From contig JAKVAO010000059.1 in NCBI GenBank assembly GCA_022447685.1, forward strand, positions 1 to 16,183: a DNA stretch of 16,183 nucleotides. The letters run 5' to 3'. Position numbers and translations under genes: made by a program. Position 1 is the first letter of the stretch, and each line of letters starts with the position of its first letter. Source of the DNA: Candidatus Caenarcanales bacterium (GTDB lineage Bacteria; Cyanobacteriota; Vampirovibrionia; LMEP-6097). Under the pieces are notes generated by a model that did not search any database, had not been told where the DNA came from, and saw only the letters and a program-made list of their open reading frames with translations. Positions 6,196 through 13,851 of this stretch are shown here, piece after piece.

Positions 6196-7476
6196 AGAAT
6201 TTAGAAGTTTAAGAACCTCATATAAAGTTTTTAAACAAGCAAGCTCTCGCACCTGAGCTCTACTAAGTGTTCTTGCATACCAATCTAGTTGTTGCGATAC
6301 TAGCTGCTCGCGATAATTAATAGCGATAAAAATTGTGCCAACAGGCTTATCTTCAGACCCACCATCAGGTCCAGCAATACCAGTAATAGAGACATTGATA
6401 TCAGCTTTCGAAATCTTCTCTAAACCAAGTGCCATTTCCTTGGCTACTTCTTCAGAGACAGCCCCAAATTCATCTAAGCTTTGCTCTTCAACTCCAAGAA
6501 TCTCGACTTTAGCTTCATTAGAGTAAGTAACTAAATTAAGCTTCGTATAGGCACTAGCACCCGGAAGATCTGTCATAGCCTTACTCAGAAGACCACCAGT
6601 ACAAGATTCTGCAAAAGCGATACTCAAAGAATTTTCTTTCAATTTCGCTGCAAGAAGTTCTGGTACAGTAAGATCCCCATAAGCATAGATATAGTCTTGC
6701 ATCTTCTCTTCTATTTGCTGCTTCACTGGCTGCATCAGTTCATAAGCCTCAGCTTCACTTGCAGCTTTACTAGTGATACGCACATAGCACTCACCTAAAG
6801 TTGCATAGGGAGCCACACTCGGGTTAGCGCCAGCAAAAATTTCATCACCAATAAGTTCTGCCATCCGTGATTCACCGATATTTATAAACTTGATCTTCTC
6901 TGAGACTATGGCTCCAACAGTTTCTTGTTCACGGAGATAGTCAGCCAAATAATCTTTAACTGTAGCTTGAAACATTGCCTCCATTTCACATGGAACACCA
7001 GGGAAAGTGATAATCTTCACAGACTTAATTTCAGTTTCTGAAACTTTATAGTGGTAGTCAAGAATTATGCCCACAGCAGTTCCAACTGGATTTGGAATTA
7101 TAATCGAATTTTCCGGAATCATGGCTTGCTTGAAGTTATTCTCAGGAATTGCTCTTTTGGTTTTCAAAAACTTAGCTTTGATAATTTCTTTCTGCTGAGC
7201 ATTTTCAAGAAGTGGAGCTTCAGCAAAATCCGCAATAACTTCATGAGTAATATCGTCAGAGGTTGGTCCTAAACCACCAGTACAAATAATAATATCTGAG
7301 CGAGAAGCAGCAAGTTTCAGTGAATCAATAATTCTTTCATGGTTATCACCAACAGTTACATGGTAATAAGTACTTATACCTATTGCATTAAGCTCTTCTG
7401 ATAAATATGCAGCGTTAGTATTCACTACATGCCCGATCAAAAGTTCTGTTCCAATTGCAATATACTCAGCTTTCAC
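6184..7476 (-). CDS. cinA: CinA-family protein with NMN amidohydrolase domain
   Basis: This is a full-length two-domain CinA of 430 residues. The N-terminal COG1058/MoaB-like domain carries GTELLIG (9-15) and TGGLGPTSDD (66-75). The C-terminal PncC domain carries AESCTGG (289-295), TGIAGPDGG (365-373) and KPVGT (377-381). In characterised members the N-terminal domain is an ADP-ribose-type pyrophosphatase and the C-terminal domain deamidates nicotinamide mononucleotide, recycling pyridine nucleotides. Translation starts at a GTG (7476) two bases after the upstream gene's TAA, with no Shine-Dalgarno, so coupling to the upstream hypothetical gene is expected. The 3' end overlaps the convergent ORF by 12 bases. 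Confidence 0.96.
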   Translation of the reverse strand: MKAEYIAIGTELLIGHVVNTNAAYLSEELNAIGISTYYHVTVGDNHERIIDSLKLAASRSDIIICTGGLGPTSDDITHEVIADFAEAPLLENAQQKEIIKAKFLKTKRAIPENNFKQAMIPENSIIIPNPVGTAVGIILDYHYKVSETEIKSVKIITFPGVPCEMEAMFQATVKDYLADYLREQETVGAIVSEKIKFINIGESRMAELIGDEIFAGANPSVAPYATLGECYVRITSKAASEAEAYELMQPVKQQIEEKMQDYIYAYGDLTVPELLAAKLKENSLSIAFAESCTGGLLSKAMTDLPGASAYTKLNLVTYSNEAKVEILGVEEQSLDEFGAVSEEVAKEMALGLEKISKADINVSITGIAGPDGGSEDKPVGTIFIAINYREQLVSQQLDWYARTLSRAQVRELACLKTLYEVLKLLNSSNP

Positions 7477-7478
7477 TA

Positions 7479-8603
7479 TTAACTACTATACTGCAAAATC
7501 TGCTTACGGCTCTTAAGAATTTTCTCTTCTATTTTCTGCAAACGCTCAGTTGAAAATAATTCTAAGCCTGCTATATTGTTCAATACTTTTCTCGTTCCCT
7601 CGTAAAGCATTGTTGGTAATTTCTTACTCATTAGTTCACTTTTGAAGAAATTGTTAGATTCAAGACCGTCACAGTCTTTCAACGTATTATTAGCATTCAT
7701 AAAGCTCAAACCAGATAAAGCAAAGCTTGCAACAAGCTCCATTAAATTCTCATGTTTAGGAACTAAACTGGTAAGTAATTTTCTTGCACCCAGGAAACTA
7801 GCTTCAGTAAAACAGAGAAAGTCTTCATTAGCAGTTAATTCTAATGCTTCAGCGTTAGGATCTTTAGGCTTGGCTTTCAGCATTTGCTCAGCAAACTTAT
7901 GTTTTGCTGAATATGTACCAAGCATAGGGAAAGCAGGAATCGCCATTATAAGAGAAGACGCGATCTTAGTAATACGCTTCATTGGATGTATTTCCTCAGA
8001 AGAAGCAGGCTTGCGATTCTTACCTATAAAGCTAATAGTACTTAAACCCATCGTGAACAGGGACAAGATCTTCAAGTATGACGCCAAAATCTTTTCTCTA
8101 TTATTTTCGTAAATTTCATCTATAGTTTGTTCTGGCTTTTTAGACTCTGCATCTGTATTTTCAATTGGATCTACTTCTTCAGAAGCTTCATTGAGCTTCA
8201 TACCAAGTAACTGGGCACCGTCTATCATCATTTTCTTTAAAGGACTTGGAAGAGACTTCGTTGAATTAGATATTAGCTCGAAGCCACTATTAATTACATA
8301 GATAGAGTTATCACCATTCACTTTCCCTTCTAAGAGCATAGAAGTCAAACCAAGACCAATCTCCATCAGAGCAGCCTTAGCTGTAAAATCTTCTATTTTC
8401 TCACCTTCTTTTTCTAATTCTTTGTAATTATTACTTAAATTTTTTACTTCTTTTGCAAGAACTTTTTTTCTTTTGATCTCTTCTTCCAGAATATTTTTCA
8501 CCTGCTCAGATCCGGGAAAATCAACGATATTATTCTGAGCGGCCTCATCCTTTTTAGGTAGAGGGATTTTCTGGGGCGCAATAGTCCCAGTATTATTAGC
8601 CAA
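7479..8603 (-). CDS. Hypothetical helical protein upstream of cinA
   Basis: I do not recognise this 374-residue protein. Residues 1-35 are polar and low in complexity; 35-72 are very rich in Lys and Glu and likely coiled-coil; about 75-90 and 172-195 are moderately hydrophobic helices; 200-300 contain further Ala/Leu/Met-rich helices. There is no clear signal peptide. The C-terminal 100 residues weakly resemble those of the protein at 11879-13249. The annotated start is a TTG at 8603 without a Shine-Dalgarno; the frame stays open up to a TAA near 8642-8644, and an in-frame CTG at 8624 follows a GGAAAGGTTAGGG stretch, so the true N-terminus is uncertain. It is the first gene of the operon with cinA, behind a promoter carrying a Fur-like palindrome. 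Confidence 0.7.
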   Translation of the reverse strand: MANNTGTIAPQKIPLPKKDEAAQNNIVDFPGSEQVKNILEEEIKRKKVLAKEVKNLSNNYKELEKEGEKIEDFTAKAALMEIGLGLTSMLLEGKVNGDNSIYVINSGFELISNSTKSLPSPLKKMMIDGAQLLGMKLNEASEEVDPIENTDAESKKPEQTIDEIYENNREKILASYLKILSLFTMGLSTISFIGKNRKPASSEEIHPMKRITKIASSLIMAIPAFPMLGTYSAKHKFAEQMLKAKPKDPNAEALELTANEDFLCFTEASFLGARKLLTSLVPKHENLMELVASFALSGLSFMNANNTLKDCDGLESNNFFKSELMSKKLPTMLYEGTRKVLNNIAGLELFSTERLQKIEEKILKSRKQILQYSS

Positions 8604-8649
8604 ATTTACAGCTGTGGCGTTCAGTGTCCCTAACCTTTCCCGAAGTTAA

Positions 8650-8664
8650 TGAGAATGATTCTCA
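8650..8664. promoter_or_regulatory. Fur-like 7-1-7 operator palindrome
   Basis: TGAGAATGATTCTCA is a perfect 7-1-7 inverted repeat. It differs from the Fur core TGATAATNATTATCA at one symmetric position per half. A third half-site-like TTGAGAA (8686-8692) lies upstream, and TTCTCAATA (8659-8667) is exactly complementary to TATTGAGAA (8684-8692). The palindrome lies just downstream of the transcription start predicted for the minus-strand operon, a repressing position. Confidence 0.6.
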
Positions 8665-8674
8665 ATATATTTAT

Positions 8675-8702
8675 TTTATAGCTTATTGAGAAATGTTTGC
8701 AA
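8675..8702 (-). promoter_or_regulatory. Promoter of the hypothetical-cinA operon
   Basis: On the minus strand TTGCAA (8697-8702) and TATAAA (8675-8680) are separated by 16 bases. The predicted start near 8668 gives a leader of about 65 bases to the TTG at 8603, unlike the very short leaders of other genes here. The Fur-like palindrome covers roughly +4 to +18. Confidence 0.5.
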
Positions 8703-8762
8703 TAAAGAAATTATTAAATACAAGTTTCTTGTTTTTATCTTGACCCAGATGCTTCGAAACTC

Positions 8763-8771
8763 TGCTATATT
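8763..8771 (+). promoter_or_regulatory. Extended -10 promoter of the nucleosidase gene
   Basis: TGCTATATT is a TG-N-TATATT extended -10. A TTGACC lies 20 bases upstream of the hexamer, longer than ideal. The hexamer ends 9 nt before the ATG at 8781, so the message should be leaderless or nearly so. Confidence 0.55.
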
Positions 8772-8780
8772 CAAAGCAGA

Positions 8781-9395
8781 ATGCGAATTATTTGCTCCGC
8801 TTGGGAAGAAGAAACTAAATATTTAAGTAAAGAAGTGAGAGAAAAATTCATAATTTACCATCTAGGTATTGGATATTTAAGCGCCGCTCTTAACTTACAA
8901 AAAATAATCCTCGAAAATAAGCTTACAGAAATAAATTTTCTAGGCACAGCTGGACTTGTCCAAAACACCGAAGAGAAATTTAGTATAAATGATACAAAAG
9001 TTTACAGAATAGAAAAGTCTTCATTACTAAGAGCCTTAACTATTACAGGCTCTGCCTATACTCCAGTGACATATCCAAGCTATTCATTAAATAATGCCAA
9101 TACTAATAAAACCCTAAAATCACTAACAACAGCTAACTGCATTTCTTCGCTTGAAATTAGCAAATCAGCCGAACTGAGTTCTAAAATCCTAGATTCACAA
9201 AGCAATACAGAAATTCTTCTTGAAAATATGGAACTATACGGAGTAGCAAAATTAGCAAGTGAATACCAAATCCCCTGCAATACATTTCTAAGTACTAGCA
9301 ACTTCACTAATGCAAATGCTCATCAAGACTGGAAAGAAAACCATCAAAAAGCCTCAGAAAAACTATGTAAAGTTTTTAGAGATATAAATTCTTAA
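8781..9395 (+). CDS. MTA/SAH- or futalosine-type purine nucleosidase
   Basis: The 204-residue protein has the outline of the purine nucleosidase/phosphorylase superfamily. SAWEEET (6-12) matches the proton-donor EEE segment at the start of MTA/SAH nucleosidases; LGTAG (54-58) matches the glycine-rich segment; ENMELYGVAKLASEYQIP (148-165) matches the xME ribose-binding helix with Glu151. Next, where MTA/SAH nucleosidases have the catalytic SD, this protein has SN (173-174) followed by a Trp (184). To my knowledge this SN...W form occurs in futalosine hydrolases (MqnB) of the alternative menaquinone pathway, but I cannot verify the assignment here. Such enzymes hydrolyse the N-glycosidic bond of a purine nucleoside in the cytosol. 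The ATG is preceded by a -10 and no Shine-Dalgarno. The last 20 bases overlap the end of the PBP gene on the other strand. Confidence 0.75.
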   Translation: MRIICSAWEEETKYLSKEVREKFIIYHLGIGYLSAALNLQKIILENKLTEINFLGTAGLVQNTEEKFSINDTKVYRIEKSSLLRALTITGSAYTPVTYPSYSLNNANTNKTLKSLTTANCISSLEISKSAELSSKILDSQSNTEILLENMELYGVAKLASEYQIPCNTFLSTSNFTNANAHQDWKENHQKASEKLCKVFRDINS

Positions 9396-10965
9396 CATAG
9401 GCTGTTATCTGATTAAACAACGGTCCAGCGACTGTATCACCCCACCTACCGTCTGTTTTCGGATCATCAATAACCACAAGCGAAATATACTCAGGCTTTT
9501 CAGCTGGATAAAAACCTATAAAAGAAGCGATTGTATTGTAGCGAGAATATCTTCCATCTTTGCGAATTTTTTGAGCGGTTCCTGTTTTACCAGCAACTCT
9601 TATACCACTCACTTTACCTGCTTTAGCCCATCTATCTTTTATGTTTTTTTCTACAGAGTCAGCTAGGCGCAACTGAATTTCTTTTGCGATCTTGGAATTG
9701 ACAACTTTCACTTTGCTTTGAATAAACTTATGCTTACCTGGATCTTTCAAAATCGTAGGAGTAATCCAAACACCATTATTAGCGATAGTGTTTATAGCGG
9801 CGAGAATTTGAATAGGAGTAACAGCGATAGCACCTTGCCCTATTGCAGTAGAAGCTAAATCAGAATCTTTCCAAGTAGAATTGGATCTAAGTAAACCTGA
9901 ACTCTCGCCAGGCAAACCAATGCCAGTCTTATTGCCAAAGCCAAACATTTTCAAATAATTATAAAAAACCTCAGAACCCATTTCTAGACCTAAGTGTGCA
10001 GCAAACGGATTACTAGAGGTCTGGAACAAGCCAGTTAGATCTAATTCTTTAGACTCTGTTCGATTTGGCACATAATCATGATTCTGTATACGCCATTTAT
10101 CTACAGTGATATAGCCTTCATCTAGAAATTTATAATCACTATCAATAGTCTTAGAATCAAGTGCTGAAGCAACAGTAATAATTTTAAATATAGAGCCAGG
10201 TTGATAAACATCAACAATACTCCAGTTTTTCAATTGCTCAATATTATAATCTCGATAGAAATTAGGATTATAAGCAGGGGCACTTGCCCAAGCAAGTAGC
10301 TTACCAGTTTTCACTTCCATCACGATCGCAGAACCCTTGGCTGCTTTAGTTTTCTCTATATGCTGCTCAAGCTTCTCTTCAACGAAGCCTTGTAATCTAG
10401 AATCCAAGCTCAGCTCTAACTTCGCTTTGGAATTAGTTTCGAGAAAATCTTGATAATAAAGTTCAATCCCTTGCCTTGCTTTACCATATAAATCGACGTA
10501 ACCTAGTATATGAGAGGCAAAGCTATCCTCTGGATAAAAACGAGTAATAACCTTACGCATGTACAATGAAGGGGAATTAATTGCTCTAATCTGCTTCATC
10601 TGTTCCCTTGTGAGGTTAAAAGCGAGTGTTTGACTTGAATCTTTGTAGAGAAGTTTTTTGGATGACTCAGGAAAATCAAAAATTGCTCTAAGCTTTTTAG
10701 CAAGTAAGCTTTTGTTTTCTTTCTTAGAAGCTGCACATGGATTATATTCTAAGGTATATCTCTCAATATCCATAGCTAAAGTTTTAGCTGCTCTATCAAC
10801 TATTTCCCCTCTGGTTATTACAGATTTAACATTAGTTCTCAATTGCTTAACTCTTTTGTAAAACTTAGAACCCTGCAAAACTTGCAGGTCGAATAGCCTT
10901 GCAATAACAACGAAGAAGGAAGCTAAAACCAGAAATTGAATTAAGCGATAACGAAACTTACTCAT
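9376..10965 (-). CDS. Class B penicillin-binding protein (FtsI/PBP2-like transpeptidase)
   Basis: This bitopic membrane protein cross-links peptidoglycan in the periplasm. It has a short cytoplasmic N-terminus, one membrane helix (about 8-27), an N-terminal dimerisation domain with the RGEIVDR segment (52-58), and a transpeptidase domain with all three active-site motifs: SIFK (258-261, Ser258 the acylated serine), SSN (317-319) and KTGT (460-463). The length of 529 is slightly short of typical FtsI. No PASTA domain is present. The family resemblance is closest to FtsI (septal PBP3), but there is no mraW/ftsL/murE cluster next to it, so I leave the symbol empty. The ATG lies 16 bases after the pheA stop, in one operon, with only a distant GGGA as possible ribosome-binding site. 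Confidence 0.93.
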   Translation of the reverse strand: MSKFRYRLIQFLVLASFFVVIARLFDLQVLQGSKFYKRVKQLRTNVKSVITRGEIVDRAAKTLAMDIERYTLEYNPCAASKKENKSLLAKKLRAIFDFPESSKKLLYKDSSQTLAFNLTREQMKQIRAINSPSLYMRKVITRFYPEDSFASHILGYVDLYGKARQGIELYYQDFLETNSKAKLELSLDSRLQGFVEEKLEQHIEKTKAAKGSAIVMEVKTGKLLAWASAPAYNPNFYRDYNIEQLKNWSIVDVYQPGSIFKIITVASALDSKTIDSDYKFLDEGYITVDKWRIQNHDYVPNRTESKELDLTGLFQTSSNPFAAHLGLEMGSEVFYNYLKMFGFGNKTGIGLPGESSGLLRSNSTWKDSDLASTAIGQGAIAVTPIQILAAINTIANNGVWITPTILKDPGKHKFIQSKVKVVNSKIAKEIQLRLADSVEKNIKDRWAKAGKVSGIRVAGKTGTAQKIRKDGRYSRYNTIASFIGFYPAEKPEYISLVVIDDPKTDGRWGDTVAGPLFNQITAYVKNLYL

Positions 10966-10981
10966 AAAGTTGAATTTTCCC

Positions 10982-11860
10982 TTAGCCCTTTTTCAGTTGA
11001 TCCTTGGTATCAACAGACAAATGGTAAGATCCTAACCACTTATAATAATTGAAAAATATACTCAAGTCACGCATCGCAGTTGCAAAATGCTCTTCATCAC
11101 GGTGTGCATTACAATCAACACAGAACAAATAACTACCAAGTAAATTCTTAGATGGTCTAGATTCAATCCTAGAAAGATTCACACCATGATCAGCAAAAGA
11201 CTTCAAGACCTTAGACAAACTCCCAGGTTCATCTACAATCTGAAAAACCATAGTAGTTTTGGCAGCTTTGCCTTCTATGTAATCTGAAGGTTTATTAGAA
11301 AGAAGCCAGAAGCGAGTGACATTGTTCTGAGAATCATTAATCTCTTTTTTAAGAACTTTGAGATCATATAATTTAGCACAAAATTCTGGAGCTATAGCTG
11401 CTAGTTTCTGCTCATTTGCATTCTGCGCAGCATCAATTGCCGCCTGACTATTGCTAGCACTTGGTTCCATGACAAGATTTGGACAATTAGCATTAATAAA
11501 ATCCTGGCACTGAGCAAAGCTCATAGGGTGAGATAGCACTTTTTCAATTTCACTTAAAGAATAGTTTTCTTTAGCAAGTAAACAATGCTTAATTGATAAT
11601 AAGTATTCTTTATTAATAAAAACACCATTAAATTTCAGAAGCGCATCTATAGTCTCACCAACACCACCAGCAAGTGAGTTCTCGACAGGAATTACAGCTT
11701 GATCTGCCTGAGAGGAGCTTATAGACTCAACTAAGCTTGTAATAGTAGGCTTACTAACAAACTCGAGATCATCCAAAATATTCAATTCATTAGTAGCTAA
11801 GTTAATAGCAGCAATATGGGAAAAAGAACCTGAAGGTCCAAGATAAGCAATCTTCATCAT
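10982..11860 (-). CDS. pheA: Prephenate dehydratase
   Basis: This enzyme converts prephenate to phenylpyruvate in phenylalanine synthesis. It is the monofunctional form: a catalytic PDT domain (2-190) with MKIAYLGPSGSFSH (2-15), VIPVENSLAGGV (56-67) and the TRFW motif (182-185), followed by an ACT regulatory domain (about 204-282) with GSLSKVL (213-219) and ESRP (233-236). The ESRP motif is the phenylalanine-binding element, so feedback inhibition is expected. There is no chorismate mutase domain. Two adjacent ATG codons (11860 and 11857) could start it. TATAAT (11866-11871) ends 5 nt before the first ATG, and no Shine-Dalgarno is seen. It lies between the helical hypothetical gene and the PBP gene on the same strand. 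Confidence 0.97.
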   Translation of the reverse strand: MMKIAYLGPSGSFSHIAAINLATNELNILDDLEFVSKPTITSLVESISSSQADQAVIPVENSLAGGVGETIDALLKFNGVFINKEYLLSIKHCLLAKENYSLSEIEKVLSHPMSFAQCQDFINANCPNLVMEPSASNSQAAIDAAQNANEQKLAAIAPEFCAKLYDLKVLKKEINDSQNNVTRFWLLSNKPSDYIEGKAAKTTMVFQIVDEPGSLSKVLKSFADHGVNLSRIESRPSKNLLGSYLFCVDCNAHRDEEHFATAMRDLSIFFNYYKWLGSYHLSVDTKDQLKKG

Positions 11861-11865
11861 TCAAT

Positions 11866-11871
11866 ATTATA
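11866..11871 (-). promoter_or_regulatory. -10 element (TATAAT) for pheA
   Basis: A perfect TATAAT sits in the 18-base gap after the upstream gene's TAG, 5 and 8 nt before the two candidate ATG codons. A start 6-8 nt downstream would fall on the start codon itself. No clear -35 is visible. Confidence 0.5.
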
Positions 11872-11878
11872 ACCTTAG

Positions 11879-13249
11879 CTAAGCCATTTGAAACTCTAGA
11901 CTTGGCTCTTCTGCTTTCTTATTAAACATATTAGCGATTGATTCAGGAAGACAGTGACCTGCATTAGCTTTCACCATAGCCTCAAATACTCTCACAACGA
12001 AGTGAGGTAAGTTCTTAGCTGGAATAGGATTATCACCAACAAACTCAGCATTCTCTTCTTTTACTGCTGCGGTATTACATGCAGCTGCCCAGGTACCAAA
12101 TAATCCCATAAGTGATTCTATCTGTCTTTCATATGGTTTCATAAATGGAAGGTTGAGGAGTACATCCAGTACACCCTCACTTGAATAGTTACCACCTGAT
12201 GCTACAGATTGTATTCTTCCTCTTTCCATATTATCGATAGAGAAGCGCTCAAGATCAGTACAGAAACAGGCTAAATTATCCCTCAATACATTACCTGTTG
12301 TGATCAGCGCTTCACCCATCGCATTGCCAGAATTACGCATGTGCAATCCTGTTTGCTTCGTAGCAAAACCAATAATTTGTAAAATACCACCAATAGTACC
12401 ATTCACACCAGTACCATCAGTTGGATCAAAAGCTTTAACACCATTCTCTGAAATTGCAGCAAATGCGTCTTTGAGCTGGTTAGTAAAGGCTTTCACACTT
12501 TCCATTGGATTCTTAAAGCCTTCAGCCCCCATCTTACGCTTATTTGCTGATGAAGATATATTCATAGGACCATTGGCTGCACCAAAGAAACTGTAAACAT
12601 TACTAAAACCAATATTCAGATTCAGGTCTTTCATTCCCATAGCCTTAAGTGGCAAGGAAAGTAAATGGAAAACGTTGAAAGCAGATAAAACTTTAAATAA
12701 ACCAGAAGCTGAAGCAATCAAATCATTGTTTTTCGAGACTTTAGAGAACTTACCAAGAGCAGCAATTCCAACCATACCCCGATACGCATACTTACCTAAG
12801 AACTCAATAGGCTTACTATTAGGTAAAACCAAGCCAAGTAAATTGCTAGCTATGGAAAGTTGATTTGCAGTCTTTGCGATAAAATCTTGGATTTTCACCC
12901 CATTTGCCATTTTTTGATTGCCCGCATAAGTAACAAAAGCATTTTTCAAAATTGGAACTGGACTTAAAAGATTTGCAAATTTATCAAAAAGAGTCTCACC
13001 CTTTTCCTCTAAAATTTGAGGAGAGTCGGGATTATCTGGAGTAAGAGGCTGCTCAGCATATTCAGTAGAATTATCTTCAGCGTCGGCTTGAGCTAAGTCT
13101 TGCCCAATAAGAGTATTATCCAGCTTTTCTAGCTCATCTAGAACAAGCGGATCAACCTGTTTTTTTACAGTTCTCTCTAGTGCCTCCCTTGCATTAGCAA
13201 CTGAATCAAATTCAGGTGCTTCTGCAGAGACAGCCTTTGTCGTTTGCAA
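11879..13249 (-). CDS. Hypothetical helical protein upstream of pheA
   Basis: I do not recognise this 456-residue protein. Its first 85 residues are acidic and probably disordered. The remainder is rich in Ala, Gly, Leu and Asn with several moderately hydrophobic helices (about 105-150, 157-170, 183-203, 286-296) but no clear signal peptide or transmembrane span. A Gly/Asn/Ser-rich stretch (about 215-240) resembles linker or adhesive regions. The C-terminus (about 358-435) weakly matches that of the protein at 7479-8603. It starts at a TTG preceded by AAGGA at 7 nt, one of the few good Shine-Dalgarno sites here. It lies 103 bases after the PAP2 gene and upstream of pheA. It may be a lineage-specific secreted, surface or effector-like protein; that is inference from composition only. 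Confidence 0.75.
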   Translation of the reverse strand: MQTTKAVSAEAPEFDSVANAREALERTVKKQVDPLVLDELEKLDNTLIGQDLAQADAEDNSTEYAEQPLTPDNPDSPQILEEKGETLFDKFANLLSPVPILKNAFVTYAGNQKMANGVKIQDFIAKTANQLSIASNLLGLVLPNSKPIEFLGKYAYRGMVGIAALGKFSKVSKNNDLIASASGLFKVLSAFNVFHLLSLPLKAMGMKDLNLNIGFSNVYSFFGAANGPMNISSSANKRKMGAEGFKNPMESVKAFTNQLKDAFAAISENGVKAFDPTDGTGVNGTIGGILQIIGFATKQTGLHMRNSGNAMGEALITTGNVLRDNLACFCTDLERFSIDNMERGRIQSVASGGNYSSEGVLDVLLNLPFMKPYERQIESLMGLFGTWAAACNTAAVKEENAEFVGDNPIPAKNLPHFVVRVFEAMVKANAGHCLPESIANMFNKKAEEPSLEFQMA

Positions 13250-13352
13250 TTAAATTATCCTTTTGAATAATTTTAGGTATTAAGGGAATTAGTATTAAGT
13301 ATATCTAAATTCTTAAGATTTTATGCTAAATTTTTTTTAATCTATCTTTACA

Positions 13353-13850
13353 CTAAGTCGCACGAGTCAAGAGAATATCCATAAGAATGAGTACTTTTGA
13401 GCATATATAGATTGCTGTTTTGGAAAATAAAAACAGATAAGCCAATGCAAAAAACCAGCCAGCAATTATGTCCCAATGATCATGAACTTTAAGGTACAAT
13501 CTCGACAAACCCAAAAAAATCGGGACAAGAGTACAAAGATAATCAACGTAGACCGGGAATATAAAGAAACTTGAAACAGTGAAGAAAAAAACCGTAGACA
13601 TAAATGCATGCCCAGAAGGTAAACTATAACCCTTAACTGAGACCTTGGCATTTTCTGAGCTTGGCCTTGCTTTTCTGATTGTATTTTTGAGAAGTAAGTT
13701 TACCGCATAACCAAAAAACCAAATAGAGCTTATATACGCTCCTTTATCGAAATCAACAAAGAAAGTTATGAAGCATAGTACTAAAAACTGTGGAAATAAG
13801 TTTCCTATCAAAGTGAAACTGCGGATTAAATAATATCTTTTTTGTTTCAT
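13353..13850 (-). CDS. PAP2-superfamily membrane phosphatase
   Basis: The 165-residue integral membrane protein has about five hydrophobic segments and an intact PAP2 active site: KNTIRKARP (55-63), PSGH (78-81) and SRLYLKVHDHWD (116-127), giving the KX6RP, PSGH and SRX5HX3D motifs. Family members dephosphorylate lipid pyrophosphates or phosphates, such as undecaprenyl pyrophosphate or phosphatidic acid, at the outer face of the membrane. I chose the ATG at 13850, one base after the glycosyltransferase TAA. An upstream in-frame TTG at 13868 would overlap that gene. The tight linkage to a GT2 glycosyltransferase suggests lipid-carrier recycling or glycolipid assembly. Confidence 0.93.
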   Translation of the reverse strand: MKQKRYYLIRSFTLIGNLFPQFLVLCFITFFVDFDKGAYISSIWFFGYAVNLLLKNTIRKARPSSENAKVSVKGYSLPSGHAFMSTVFFFTVSSFFIFPVYVDYLCTLVPIFLGLSRLYLKVHDHWDIIAGWFFALAYLFLFSKTAIYICSKVLILMDILLTRAT

Positions 13851-13851
13851 T

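Noticed and set aside
12300..12596. Open frames antisense to the 11879-13249 gene, and similar ones antisense to cinA, the 7479-8603 gene and the PBP gene
   Set aside because: They lie wholly inside well-supported genes on the other strand, have no ribosome-binding site, and their amino-acid composition looks like reverse-strand translation.
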